The notes: a model not told the origin generated them from the sequence alone. 64,000 nt of DNA from Bettongia penicillata ogilbyi (GCA_023548195.1 JAJHZJ010000082.1:1-64000), one strand, 5' to 3'; numbered from the stretch's first letter, positions 11,601-64,000 are shown. Translations and numbers: made by a program.

Positions 11601-12915
11601 ATCCACCTCAAATGTTCACATGGGCTAATTGTGCCTGACCTGTGGTAGACCATTCAGAGCTTGTATTGGTTTGATCAGCCACAGTCAGACACACTGAAAG
11701 TGGACTCCAGCATATGATGTCACACTAACCAGCCTGTAGTACACCACCTCCCCACTAACAGATGGGAAGCCTCTTTCATAATTAGGACCCAAGAATCAAA
11801 CCGTTCATCATATTCATCTGCATTCTGATGCCTTTGAATGTTTTTTTTTTTACATTATTTGGTTATAGTATATATTACTCTCTTGATTCTGATTTCTTCA
11901 CTCAGTATCCTTAGCCCATATAAGTCTTCCCATGTTTCTCTGAATTCCTCCTATTCTCAGTTTCTTGAGTACAACAATATTTTATCACATTCCTATTGTG
12001 CCATTCTGCCATTTTTCAGCAATGGGTACTCACTTTTTTCCAATTTTTTTGTTTTTGCTACCATAAACATTGGGGATCTATTACAACTGATTTCTTTCAA
12101 TCAGCCCCCAGACAATTTGATTATGAAGACCTTCATCATTCTGGTTACCTTACTTTACATGTTTTCTAGGTTAACATTATTGTTCCTTAAATGTGATGAC
12201 CAGGACTGAATACAAGAAAGTAGGACTATAGCTTCCATTATTTTGGATGTTATTCCCTTAATGCAGCTTAAGATTACATCCGTTCTTTATGGCTGCTTTA
12301 ATATCATTGACACATGTTAAACTTTTAATCTAGTAAAAATCCTAAATATTTTCCACAGTTATTCAGCCATCTTTACCCTATCGTGTACTAGTAGAGCTGA
12401 TTTTTATAATCTAAATGTAAATTCACACTCACCTCTATTAAATTTCACCTCATTATATTCACTTCAAAGTTTACCTACTGAGATCTTTCATCTGTCACTT
12501 CCAGTTTTGTGTCTTGTTTAGATCAGATAAATGTACCATCTATGCCTTTGTTTAAGCCACTGAGGAAAAACAACCTAAGCAGCAAAAGCCAAGAACAGAT
12601 CTCTGGGACGCTCACTGCCCTAGAGAGTTTGTTCTATATCGACATGAGCCCACCAACAAATCTTGATTAAATTAGTGCTTTCTGCTTGATCCCTCGACAC
12701 TGTGGTAGGTTCTGAGTGAAGGACTCTAAGACCTTAGCAGAGGGAAAGTGATAACAGGTGCAATGAGATGCCCAGGGAAATGCCCCAGGTACAACAGTCA
12801 ATCTGATGATTCCCATATCCCAGCTCCCCAGAGCTGCTATCAGGTTTAATTACAGGCGGTCTCCCTGGTCCCATACAACTTAAAAGGAAATGTCAACAAG
12901 AGGACTGGGGTTCCC
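11600..12915. other. Intergenic stretch, partly LINE-derived
   Basis: The first few hundred bases continue the LINE remnant's 3' side. The rest is A/T-rich, with no exon or RNA gene seen. Confidence 0.4.
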
Positions 12916-12919
12916 AAAG

Positions 12920-13020
12920 CAGAAACTTTTATTAAGGGAAGTTTGGATTCAGTCAGAGGGCTGCACTTGAGGACCTAGGGGGTCACATATGACCTCGAGA
13001 TCACAGGTTCTCCACCCCTG
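12920..13020 (+). mobile_element. Palindromic hAT-type MITE, right half only
   Basis: It matches the right arm of the copies at 22045, 25577 and 28323: cagaaacttttattaag, gtttggattcagtcagagg, cttgaggacctaggggg and the end gttctccacccctg. The left arm is missing. Confidence 0.75.
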
Positions 13021-13632
13021 TAAGGGCAACTGGACATTACAAAAGAGGTTAAAAGGCCTGCCATGATGTTGCCAAGAAAGGAGAAGATTAAAGAAGTACT
13101 TAGAAACAACATGGAGTGTATGGACAGGTTAGTACCCAGAGAATAGAGTGATCCTCTCATAACAATGGAGGGCAGAACAAAAGTTCATCAAATACTGAAA
13201 AGAAGAATTAAAACCGAATATCAGAAAAAATTACAAACGTTAAGCAAGGTTAAAGATTCCAGTAATGGCCTCACTTTAGAATTACAAAGAGTTTGTGGAT
13301 CTTTAAGAAAAAAATAGATACCTACTTGTCCAGGACTGAGTAAGTATTGAACCTCTTGGAAGCAGAGGAATAGGTAAAAATACCTTTCACATCTATGATT
13401 CAATAAATGTTAGCTAAGTGAATAAATTCTTTACTTTGCAGTTAGCAGAGTAATTAACTCAAAGCCCTCCTTTCTGTAAGCAGAAAGAAGTCACCTAAGA
13501 TTTATCAAACATTCCAGTTATAAGAAGGCTCCCAATCATGGTCTCTTTACTGACCATGACCCAGTGAGCTAGAAATTGGTACCTGTGAACATACATCAAC
13601 ACCATTACTCACTCAAAGGCTTTCAAATTACC

Positions 13633-13638
13633 TTTATT
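13633..13638 (-). terminator. RBM20: Distal poly(A) signal AATAAA for RBM20 (candidate)
   Basis: The transcript strand reads AATAAAGG here. A GU-rich downstream element follows 20-45 bases later (transcript gagtgagtaatggtgttg), the usual arrangement for cleavage. Cleavage would be near 13610-13622. Confidence 0.55.
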
Positions 13639-14407
13639 AAAATCTTTTTTTTCTTTTCATTTTTTTATGAAACACCTCAAAACACTTTGCGGTCAGTTAC
13701 ACGGATCAGTAAAAGTAGTGACAACTCATAAGACACTCAACAAAGTTCAACAAATTCCAACCATTTACAAGCCAAAGCTTAAATTAACAAGATTTTTATA
13801 ACCTCAATAAATATGTTCTGGTCCAGTTCAAGTATAATTCAACAGATCACAGCCTCAGATATTTCACAAATAGAAAACCCTGATGATACCGGCCTGATGC
13901 TATAACTACACTAAGCTAGTGTTCAAGCCAACAGTTAATTTACTGAATTTTCCGGGGGGCAGGGGCAGTGACTGAATATTGCTTTCTTTTGGGGGGCAGG
14001 GTGGAGATTTTTAAAAAGCAGATCTTAATATTAAAGCCTGAATTTGATCCAGGGAACAATGTATCTATTGCTAAAAATGGTCAATGCTTTTGAGCCCCCT
14101 TTTGGAGAGACACTTGGAAGTGATCAACAAACACTGCAGAAAAACGCCTTTTAAACAGAATAAGAACTTGCCTGGGCTGTTTTTATGGGTTCAATACATA
14201 TAGAAATAAAAAGTGCAAATTATGAAGATTGGTGAAGAATCATGCCAATGGTATTGTATAAAAATATATATTATATATGTATATATGTACACATGTATAT
14301 CCTGAAATCTTTTGTAAATAGAGGATCCTGATGGAGTAAAAGAGAAAAAAGCCTTAAGAAACATGGTTAGTGAACAACTCTCCACCCCCTGCCATGGACA
14401 TATTCAG

Positions 14408-14413
14408 TTTATT
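14408..14413 (-). terminator. RBM20: Proximal poly(A) signal AATAAA (candidate)
   Basis: A second AATAAA lies about 2.3 kb after the stop codon, followed in the transcript by the G/U-rich gcagggggtggagagttg. If used, it would give a shorter 3'UTR isoform. Confidence 0.35.
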
Positions 14414-16702
14414 AGCAAGGAAGAACTAAGAGTTCCTCAAGGGAGCAGCCAATCCAAATTTCCATGGAAACCCTGCCATATGGAACAAGCGATGGCAGGG
14501 CATTGTCCCCCTTTTGGAGGATAGTAGGCTGTCACCCTCTGTGGCAAGGTGATCCTCTGCAACAGCTTTCTGATGGTGAGGGTGTAAGGTTTACCCAATC
14601 TGGTTTAGTGAGTGGCACAACCCTAGGAATGCTGGGAAATGCATCCCCTCCCCTCTCTGTGATGGCAAGATAGAGACATATGAGGTCAGGATATTTCCCA
14701 GAAAGGAAGGAACAGCTAGTGCTGAGGACATAGTACAAGCATTCCTTGTTCACAGGCTACCTTTGGCAATTGGATTCATGATGTGTGGGGATGGTGGAGC
14801 AGGTCTGGATTGAGCCCCAGTCTTCAAACCCTTTCATTTCTCTTAAAAACCAACCTTCCTGAGGCTCTAAAATGTCCTAATGACAAATTTGTCTTTTCAG
14901 CTTTTTCAGCCCTGACCTAGACATGTCCAAACTGTTTTATTTGCCTTTAGTGCCTTCCTGAAACTCTCTCTTATATACACATGAGTTTCCAATATCTGTA
15001 TTTCCTCTCTAGCTGCATTTGCTCAAAGTTTATATTCCATAGTCTTATCATATTTATGGGTGTCTGTATGATGTTAGTGGTTCAGACCCGAACCTTATGA
15101 CTGAAATGTCCACTGAGTTCTAATCTACCATAGGAAATTAATAATTCTCTCATGCTACGTCTGCAAAGAGTGATAAGACCAAATGCTGGGAATCTCTAAA
15201 GATTTCTTTAACTGCCTACATTAAAAGGCCCAAGAAGGTCAGATCGTCACTGCAGAAGTATTTTGACTTCTAGGGGCAGAATTGGGCTCCAGTTCATACT
15301 GTTCTGAGGTTTCCCCCACAGGACTGGGAACTTCACAAAAAGCATCCAAGAACAAAATACCACTCATGGAATAACTGACTCACTGACCAGAGACAATGTA
15401 ACAACTGAGCAAGTTTCTGGCCTAGAGAGGTAAAATCTGTCTAATATAGGAATGATCTCTCTGACCTCCTCAGATCTGCAAAGACTTTAAGTACAAATTA
15501 GTAAAAGCCTCATGGCAAGAAACTTCATCCCCAGCTAAGTCTCCCCTAATCCAGGTGTAAGGGGCTCCTAATACAAAACCTAGGTCAAAGGAACCTCAAA
15601 GACTAGACTTAGGTTCAGCAACCTCTTTCTTCCTCAGCTCATTCCAAAGCTCAAGGGGCATTTGAAGATCATTGGGTTAGAAGGTTTTTGAGAAGAATGC
15701 AACCTACATACCCCAGCATGCAAGCACCTTCGGGTGAGTCAAGGACAGGATCTTGGCTTAAGGCAGTCATTTGTCCCGGACACACACCAACTACTATTTT
15801 AGCTGGAGGCAGAGGAAGTGTATGCTTCATTTTAATCCAACTGAATCCATACCAAATCCACTGTCCAAAATAAAACAAGCCCTCATTTCTCCTCAAATTG
15901 GGGTGGGGGATGGAAAGTGTAGAAAGAAGGAAGGGATTTGGAGGGAAAGTAAGCTTTCAGAAGGAAGGTTTTATTGGGTGTCATTCAGAGTCTGCTTCAT
16001 TTTAATTTAAGACATAAAGCTGATGAACTTTCAGAAATAACTGAATGAAAGATCTATAAAAACAGGTTACTAAAAATGGTGGCTTGGCCATACATATGGA
16101 GAATGAAGGAGATTTAATCAGGCTCCTTAAGAATATACTCCTTGTCTTTCTTGGTGATGTTTGTTCTAACTCTTAAGAGTTTGGGGTTCCCTCTAACTGG
16201 GCTATCTCAAGCAACCAACAGCAAGCTGAGAGATGAAACTATTCCATTCAAGTATCTCTTTACATAGACTTTTCTCTTTTGAGGCCCTGCCCCTGGATAA
16301 CCCACCCTTCTTTTGGCCTGATGTGTTATATCCCATCAAGAATTTAAACCTTGTTAAAAATCCCTGAGGAGTCAGATTTTATGCAAAGGAAAAGGATGTG
16401 GGTACAGAACACAAGGAGAGTCAGAGGAGAGTTTGAAAAAGGATTTGAGAGAGAAAGAAAAACACACGCACACAGACAGAGAGGACATGCAATTCCGCCT
16501 GGTAGCCGTGCCAGGACTGCTTTGTTGTGGGAACGATTTGGGGAGCATTTTTCCTGGTTTGCTGGGTGCGGACCCAAACAACACGTCCTCTGCTTTGCTT
16601 TCCTTCCTCGTCTTGAAGGAGAAGAGGAAGTACTCTTGCCTTGGAGATCAGCAAGGTACCACTGGTTAATCCCTCATTTCTACTTGGCTTGTTTCTGCTG
16701 CG

Positions 16703-56637
<39,935 letters not shown>

Positions 56638-56692
56638 CTGTGAAAACTAATGGGAACAAACAGCAGTGCTGGTCTTCAAAACATACCTCATT

Positions 56693-56730
56693 CATTCATT
56701 CAGTCAGTCAGTCATTCGTTCATTCAGACA
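56693..56730 (+). repeat. Short CATT/CAGT tetranucleotide repeat
   Basis: About 38 bases of cattcatt and cagtcagt units, 55-95 bases upstream of the exon 6 acceptor in transcript order. Confidence 0.9.
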
Positions 56731-56769
56731 ACAAACAGTGGTGCAGTTCCTTTCATTTACAAAACCTCC

Positions 56770-57960
56770 ATACCAAGATGAGAGAGATATAATGATAAAT
56801 AAAATATAGCCCTTGTTTTCAAGAAACATATAGACTAGCAGGGGATACAAAAAAAATAAAAGAATTCAAAACAAAATATAGGGGTACAGAGCATGAACAA
56901 GTCATTATGAAAGCTCTGAGAAAGGAGGGGGAAGATTACTTTTGATTTTAAAAATCAGTGAAAGTTTCATGGAAAGGAGTGTATTTGATTGAATCCTATC
57001 TTAGGACTAGATACCCACTAAGCTAAGCATTATAGTGATAATGGCATGTTTTTTGTGCAGTGAATAAATGAAAAAAAAAAAAAAGGAATCCATTCACAAT
57101 GAGTCCTTGCCTGAAGACATTAGAACAGAACTTCTCAGAGGGATTGTGTGCTGGCAAATTCCACTTAATTCAATTCAATAAACACTTATTAAGTACCTAA
57201 GTGCAAGACATTATTCTGGATACTGGGGATAAAAAGACAACAAACTGCAAAGCCTCTGCCTATCCTCAAGCACTTTATATTCTACTAAGAGAGCATATGA
57301 CTTCTCTGCAGAAAAGTATAATGTGATTAGTACTAAAGAGAGAACTAGATAAAATGTTCATAAAAACTTGAGGTAGGAGAAACTACTTTCATACTTGGGG
57401 ATTAGAGAAACTTTCACAGATGATTTGGCACCTAAACTGTGCCTTTAAAAAGGGGCTTATAAAAGGCAGAGATAAGGAGAATATGAATCCCAGGCAATGA
57501 TACATGAAGACATGGAAATGGGAGATGGCATTTGAGTTCAAGGAAACACCAGTAGTTTCATTTTGTGTGAAACAAAGGATAATGTCCAGTTTGGCTTGAA
57601 GGGGAACAATGTAAAGTGAAGCTGGAAAGGTAGATTGCAGATTGTCTTAAATGCCAGGCTAAGGCATTTGTGTTTTATCTTCTAGACAACGGGGAGCCAA
57701 CCGAAGTACGTTAAGGGAGACTGTTGACTTTTTTTTTTTTTGACTTGTGCATTAGCAAGATGGCAGTTGTGCAAAGGAAAGACTGGTGAGATGGAAAGTC
57801 TGGACCAGGGATACTAATTAGGAGATTCTTATAATAGTCCAGGTGGGAGATAATGAGAGACTGAACTGCTGGCAATGGGGATGAGAGAAAAGGATGAATG
57901 CAAGAGGTCTTATGAAGAATGAGTTAATGAGACTTAGCAACTGACTATAGGAAAAGCTGA
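56770..57960 (+). repeat. Old interspersed repeat, two pieces
   Basis: Pieces at 56770-57000 and 57165-57960 share the block order of the copies at 7283 and 51420, including aacggggagccaacc and taatagtccaggtgggag. Confidence 0.6.
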
Positions 57961-57989
57961 AGGATCTGAAGTTTCAAGTGTGGGTGAAT

Positions 57990-58545
57990 GGAAAATAAAT
58001 GAAAAATAATAATATGCATTAAAGTTTACAAAACACTTTTACAAATATTATTTTATCTCATCACCACCCTGGGAAGTGGGTGCTATTATTTTCACTATTT
58101 TACAGATGAGGAAACTGGGGCAGACAGAGCTTTAAGTGACTTGCTCAGGGCCACACAGCTAATAAGTGTCTGGCGCAGGATTTTAACTCAGATCTTCCTG
58201 AATCCTAACTCAGCATTTTATCCATTGTACCACCTAGCTTCCATTTAGATAACATTTTAATTTAATTATTAGTAATAACAATAATAGCAGACACTTATAT
58301 AGTGTAAAAGTTTGCAAAATGCTTAGTATACATAATCTCACTTGAGCCTCACAACAGTCCTGCAGGATAGGTGCTACAAATATTATCCTTATTTTACAGA
58401 TGAGGAAACTGAAACCCAGAGAGGTTGACTTGCCTATGGTCACACAGCTAGTAAGTACAATAGTACAAAAGATAAAAATTTGACCTCAGGTCTTCCTGAC
58501 TCTAAGTCCAGCATTCTGCCCACTATGGAACACTGACTCTAAAGT
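57990..58545 (+). repeat. Two MIR copies in a row
   Basis: Both have tttacagatgaggaaactg and cacacagctaataagt or cacacagctagtaagt. They are among the better-preserved MIRs here. Confidence 0.8.
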
Positions 58546-59032
58546 CGGAAGTTGGAAAGATGAGTTCTCTTCCAATCATGTTTTCGTTTGAGGTGCTGTT
58601 TGTGGTATCCAGGGGGAGATTCTGGGTGCAAGCACGAGGGGGCGAGAAGAGAGTTGGAAGCCGTGAGTGCAGTGATTATTGCTGAACTCATGGGAAGAAT
58701 GGGATCACCCAGGAAGAGAGTGTACTGAGAGAAAAATGGGCTGTGGGATGGTCATAGTGGACATCCAAACTGTTGAGGGGCAGAGAAAAACCAACAATGA
58801 GCCAGTGAAGAAGCAGCTGGACAGTCAGGAGAAGTAGTGCCCCAGAAGCCTAAGAGGAGACTTCTGAAGTGTTGATTGTTGTGAAATGGGCCAGGGAGAA
58901 GAACCCTTAGAAAAGGTCATGGGATTTAGTAAATGAAACCCTGGTGATCTCTAAGGGAGAAATTTCAGTGGAGGGTAGAGTTTGAAGCCAGATGAGTGGC
59001 TGGTGAAGAAAAGGGCAGGCTAATTTATACTT

Positions 59033-59285
59033 CTGGGCAGCTAGGTGGCATAGATAGATAGGTAGATAGAATGCTAGCCCTAGCGTTCAAGGGACCTGAG
59101 TTCAAACCCAACCTCAGATACTTATCTAGCTGTGTGACCCTAGGCAAGTCACTTAACCTCTGTTTGCCTCATTTTTCTCAAATGGAGAAAGAAATGGCAA
59201 ACCATTCTAGTATTTTTTCCAAGAAAACCGTATTGGGGTCATGAATAGCCAGAAACAACTGAAAACGACTTAAAAACAACAAGAA
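59033..59285 (+). mobile_element. Marsupial tRNA-headed CORE SINE
   Basis: It starts gggcagctaggtggcataga, with gtgtgaccctaggcaagtca, gaaatggcaaaccattctag and a tail near gactgaaaac-like sequence. The short gata run in the head is a local expansion. Confidence 0.82.
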
Positions 59286-59984
59286 ATACTAAGGGGAAGG
59301 GGGGCAGGATTTTTTGAAAAATAGTTAGTTTTTAAATGGATAATGAAGATCTGAGCAAATTTTTAAACACTGGGAAAAGAGCCAATAGATGGGTAAAGTC
59401 TGAACATGAGAGAGTAATAGTTGTTATCTCTATTATGTACAGCTTATTTTTGAAGCATATATTAAATTTAACATGAAAATAGCAGCTGCCCTGCTCATCA
59501 GTGTCCCCTTTTGAATTTACCTCTACTCTCTTCTGTGTATTTCTAGTGTCATTGCTAGTTTTCTTCTTCTTTTCTTCTTATTTTTTATATCACTTTCACT
59601 AACCCTTCTTTTTTTCCCCATAAATCCCTTGCCACTGACAAATAAAAGCCTGCCCTTGTAACAAACAAACATAGTAGTACAAAACAATTCACACATTGGC
59701 TGTGTCTGAAAAGACATGGATGGTTTTGGAGATGGAAAACATTTGATGTGGCAAGCCACCACAGGAAATGAGAAGGGATCAGTTTGGGGGTTAGTTTTGC
59801 TGAGAAGGGCAATTTCATCCCAGAAGAGAGGCAGAAGTTGTAGAAAGGTTGTGAGGTGGGGAAGAAGGAAATTGAGAAAACTTGGGTAAGATGGCCTCAA
59901 TCTTCTCAATAAAATAGATCATTTGATGAGTGAAAATTGAGGATGGAGTCAGGATAGAGAAAGGAGAAGATCATGCTACCACGG

Positions 59985-60180
59985 AAAGAGATTTGGAATT
60001 GGAGTCAGAGGACCTCACTTCAACTCCTGGCTCTGCTGATCAAAACTTGTATGAGAGTGGGAAAATCACCGAACCTCTTAGGATCTCAAATTCTCATCTG
60101 TAAAATGAGGGGATTGGACTAGGTAGGTAATCCCTAAGGTCTCTTTTGGCTCTACATCCACAATCTATGAAAAGCCATCG
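59985..60180 (+). repeat. CORE SINE
   Basis: Contains gaattggagtcagaggacct and ctcatctgtaaaatgagggg. Confidence 0.7.
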
Positions 60181-62059
60181 TGGGGAGTAGAAAAGAGCAT
60201 TGTTCACATATGAAAAAAGGATTCCAGAGCAACTGTGAGACCCCAGGTGGGTCTAAATAATACGAATTTTATAGTAGACCCAATCCATATGGTCCTTCAA
60301 CAGCTTTTAGCTACTCAGAAGTAGGATCCAAGAAGGGAAAATCTGATGGGATTGCATGAGGAGGTGTGTCAGGTTCCTAGAGCTTGTACAGTGAATGAAT
60401 AGAGAGGAAGAATCCATACCTACACACCTAGACCCACACATATAAACAAAAACATTCACGATGATCGATGAAAGTTATTACAACGGAAGCTTCCAGAGGG
60501 CAGGAATTATGTCCTTCTTATGTTTGTAATATTTAGCACATATCAATGACTCAAGAAATACTGAAGCATGAATCTACTCAAGGACATTATAAAACAAAAA
60601 GACTCAGTTCTAAAAACAAAAAGTAGGTTACAAGATTATGCTTTAAATTTCCATAGCCACCACCTTCCATAGCTAAAGTAAAATCTTACTTCAAACTGGG
60701 ATTTAGGTCTGGGTTGCCTCATATAAATATAATAACGTACTTGGAGATTTATACAAGGGCTATTACTTGGCAATTTCATTTCATGATTTTTTTATTTCTT
60801 TTTTGTGTTAAGGACAATTAAATTCACTGAAAATTCCTTTTTTGGAGTTTAGTGTTAGATAGGAAGCTAAGTGCCTCACACCATACCTCTCCCTAAAGCG
60901 ACTCAGACATCAATTACTCTCCCAGTGGTAACTGTTTCCCAAAAGTGGAAAGACCAGTCTGCATGTGGTTAATGAAGTTCCCAAAGCAATCGCCCATCTC
61001 CATTAAGTGGAAATGGAGCTTTCTGCATTCTGTGCAAAGACAGATCTACACATGTGAGAGGTATGTAACTGAGCTGAGCTAATGACATTTAGAATCCTTC
61101 TGAGGAGAAGGATGGGAGTGCCTTTTAAAGAGCTCTGGATCTCAGACCTTAATTAGAGTGAGCAGTTCAAAGAAAGATGCAAATCAAGTGAGGTTTCAAT
61201 ATCAAATTCAGCAAAGTTGTTTCTCTTTTGGTTTTGGCAAGTTGAGAACTGGTATATGTCTTTGTACCCAAGTCTTCTGTGGTTAACATATAACTTCACT
61301 TAGGCAAAGTTACTATCTACACAATGAATGGAAAAAAACCCCAAACATACCCCAAAACTCTGTAATGATTTTAGCACATCTCTTCTTGTCCTACTGCCTA
61401 GCGACTAGGGAGGCAAACAGGAGTATCAGCTTTGAAGTTTTCTTTCTAATTTGAAAGAAAAGTCTGAGAGGTTCTCATTCCCACATTATTAATGCACTCA
61501 CTGCTGGCTAGGCTGGAATATCCACCTCCCAATGAATAAATACCTTCTAACATACCATTAAATCAATGAAAGGCAATCAATCATGGGGCAGAAACTGACA
61601 TAGGAAAGGGGCCAAAATGAATGCCTGTAAAATTTTTTTTTGAATTTAACAAATATATATCAGTATACCCTTGGGCAAGTTCTAAAATCTCATTCTTCCT
61701 GGAAACTTTCCCAGACTAACCAAAGGAATGGTGATAATGGTAGCTTTCTTTAATCTCCTTTGCCTAAACAGGAAATTCCTGTGTCCCCCTTTTCGACCAC
61801 CACCCCAGTTCCATTTAGACGCACAATTGTTCCACAATAATAACAGCACCTTCTATGGAAAAGATATGGGGGTCTTAGCATACAGGAGGTCCAACAGGAG
61901 TCTGCAGGGTAACATGGTACTCAAAAAGCTCCTGCTACACTGAGAGAAATATACTTCTTTCCCATGTAAGTTTCTTCCAAACGCTAGAATTCCTGTGATT
62001 CTGTAAGCCTCTTTAAATTATTCAACTACCTCATGTAGAGGAACAAAAACATGAATTGA

Positions 62060-62690
62060 ATTTTTCTATATCACACATTTATATAGTGCTTTGCCTGCAA
62101 TAACCCCAATAGATAGAACAAGTATTGCTTCCATTTTATAGATGAGGAAAATGAAACTCAAAGGAAGTAAATGATTTGCCCAAGGGGGCTGGTAACTGGC
62201 AGAACCAGACCTCAAATCCAGGTTATACGTACATACATACATACATATATGTATATACATAAATATGTTCACATGTGTGTAAGATTACCTTTTAATTTAC
62301 ATTCCTCGTGCACTTCTTTATATCAGAGGGGACCCTCCTTAGGGACTCCAATAAACAAAATTATAAGCTCCCCAAAAGCAGGAGCTACATCTCTGCAATT
62401 TTTTTCCACAAAAAGGGATTGTTTTCAACACTACCCAGAGCTACTTTACTTAATTAAATGACTTTCTAAATGTGAATATAGTGTTTACAAACCTGAAGAT
62501 TTGAACTCTTGGTCACGTAGCCCTGGCTTTGCAATTTACAAGTTAAAAAAAAAAACCAAAAAACTAGTCCTGGAGAAGTGAAATGATTTTCACAATCAGT
62601 AGTAGATTCTGGACTAGAATTCCAGTCTCCAAACTCCCATTCCAGCGCTATTTCCACCACTATGACATGGTGGCTCAATGTAACTGACTG
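62060..62690 (+). repeat. Two MIR copies and a (CATA)n microsatellite
   Basis: MIR at 62060-62220 (ttttatagatgaggaaaatg), a CATA run at 62228-62275, and a MIR-like piece at 62490-62690. Confidence 0.65.
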
Positions 62691-63689
62691 ATTAATTTTC
62701 CTTGGATCACAAATAACTTCTTTCTTTGCTTGATTATTTCAGCTTTGAACTTTAATATCAGTACACTACACTAGGATCAACAGAAAACACATGTGTGTAC
62801 AGATACGTGCCAGAACTGCATTCTATGTTTATTGAGCACTAACTCTAAAGAGACATGCCTTGGAACAGATAAGCAAAGTCTGGTGAGCAAACTAATGATT
62901 CTAGTTACAATTCATCCACTAGAATATTCTTTGGGTGGTATTTATATAATGGTTTCAAGGTGATAGGGTGCTAGTTCTCACATCCTCATACATATGGACT
63001 CCACAGAAGTCCCAGGCATTAGATACACGTGAGAGTGGGATGCCTTCAAAACTCTCCTGCTTAAGACATCAGGAACATAAGCCCTGTCCAACAGAAGCTG
63101 CGCTGGGGATTCCTCCTGGTAGAAACTGAAAGCTCTGTTTTTCACATTTGGACAAATACTGACACTACTCATTTAAAACTGGGTGCTGCTCTGCTTCTAA
63201 ACTGGCTTCTGAAGTTTCACCTGCCTGGTTCCCAGATCATTCAACTTGCCTGCAAACTTTTTATAGATGGGTGGAAAGCAAGGACTGCAAACAGACCAGG
63301 GCATGCAGATTTCAAAATCTTCCATTGCCTGGCCTGACATGCAGGAAAGGATTAGGCTTTGGAGACAGGTTCAAAGAGTTCAATTAAAAGAACTCACCTC
63401 CCATAAGTTACTGTAAAATTCTGGTTAAGGCTGTGAGCCTCAGGAATCTAAGGAAAGGTTGCCCTTTCTCTCTAAAGTGTCAATTTAAATTTCAACAAAT
63501 TGTTTCACTCCCTAAACCTGACTTCCTTTAATAGTGGCCTAAGAAATTAGAAATTCTGACTTGGAACCCATGAACTTGTGCAACTGTGTGTAGAAATTAC
63601 TTGACCTTTCTAATGTGTGAGTTGAATGACCCCTCAAATTGAAATAAATTGATGCCAAATTGAAATGAGGTCTCTAAGAACTGATGTAT

Positions 63690-64000
63690 GTATGTGTTCA
63701 TCCTTCGTTGCCAAAGAAGACTATGCCATCAGAGAAATAATGACACGACTTGCACTTGACTTTGTTTTGAGTGAAGGAGGGCTGTGCAGGTCACCAGCCT
63801 CACTTCTCCTCCAGAGTCATCTGAATCCAGGGACCCGATATTCATCAGGATGACTGGAGATGACCCATGATGAGGCAACTGGGGACCAGTGACTTGCCCA
63901 AGATTACGCAACTAGTGAGTATCAAGGGTCTGAGGTGAGATTTGAACTCAGGTCCTCTTGACTCCTGCACTAGTGCGGATTCACTGCATCACCTATCTGC
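63690..64000 (+). repeat. Marsupial SINE-like repeat with MIR-like tail
   Basis: It starts tgttcatccttcgttgccaa and has gagggctgtgcaggtcacca-type blocks shared with 1330-1665. It ends in a CORE-like part (gaactcaggtcctcttgact) that runs into the window edge. Confidence 0.65.

Larger units (their letters stand above)
13612..16702 (-). other. RBM20: RBM20 3'UTR (presumed)
   Basis: This is the stretch of about 3.1 kb after the RBM20 stop codon, down to a canonical AATAAA followed by GU-rich sequence. It has few recognisable interspersed repeats compared with the introns and the DNA beyond 13.6 kb, which suits a constrained exon. A short A/T dinucleotide patch lies at 14262-14300. Human RBM20 has a 3'UTR of similar size (from memory). 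The 3' end is inferred from the signal only. Confidence 0.6.
56638..64000 (-). other. RBM20: RBM20 intron 5 (partial, runs off the right edge)
   Basis: At least 7.36 kb of sequence lies upstream of exon 6 with no exon I could recognise. It contains an old interspersed repeat (56770-57960), two MIRs in a row (57990-58545), a marsupial SINE (59033-59285), further SINEs and MIRs, and a repeat-poor stretch (60860-61240). I may have missed a short exon 5, since exons 2-5 encode low-complexity sequence that I cannot recall well. Confidence 0.6.

Noticed and set aside
61728..63172. Search for RBM20 exon 5 in the right-hand part of the window
   Set aside because: Candidate minus-strand stretches near 61.7, 63.0 and 63.4 kb had in-frame stops, no matching splice pair or only a few codons.

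Overview
This is a vertebrate, almost certainly marsupial, genomic window. Most of it is introns, intergenic DNA and old interspersed repeats. Among the repeats are SINEs of the marsupial type (head gcagctaggtggcacag plus a MIR-like CORE), many MIR and LINE-2 copies, a repeat that looks like the 3' end of a marsupial LINE-1, and a palindromic hAT-type miniature transposon. There is no operon-like gene packing, no CRISPR array and no tRNA or rRNA gene that I could recognise. The marsupial assignment is an inference from repeat content and protein divergence; the species cannot be told from the sequence alone.

One protein-coding gene is present, on the minus strand: the 3' half of RBM20, the RNA-binding splicing regulator of striated muscle (titin and calcium-handling transcripts). 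Nine coding exons were placed with consensus GT/AG borders and consistent reading phase. They are named by analogy with the 14-exon human gene: exon 6 (56503-56637), 7 (53429-53560), 8 (42822-42901), 9 (39553-40219), 10 (33730-33819), 11 (31884-32547), 12 (29541-29675), 13 (21679-21800) and 14 (16703-16819). Joined, they give 713 codons plus a stop with no frameshift or internal stop. In order the protein shows an RRM (exons 6-7), a charged linker, an RS-rich segment with the RSRSP core (exon 9), a glutamate-rich acidic segment (exon 11), a matrin-type C2H2 zinc finger (exon 13) and a basic C-terminus ending FERKKL (exon 14). Exons 1-5 and the promoter lie beyond the right edge or were not recognised.

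Layout: 1-13.6 kb is intergenic DNA downstream of RBM20, with two large simple-repeat tracts, a 7SL RNA fragment and a decayed LINE reverse-transcriptase remnant. About 13.6-16.7 kb is the presumed RBM20 3'UTR. From 16.8 to 56.6 kb RBM20 exons are separated by introns of 1.2-10.5 kb. From 56.6 kb to the right edge is intron 5 (at least 7.36 kb), where I found no further exon.

No new biological system is evident. The points most worth a second look are the hairpin-forming hAT copies inside RBM20 introns (at least two inserted into older MIRs), a nearly full-length 7SL pseudogene and a separate Alu-domain-only 7SL fragment, very long purine tracts in the RBM20 transcript (one with G-quadruplex potential), a 91-bp tandem duplication and an inverted repeat pair in introns, and alternative poly(A) signals.
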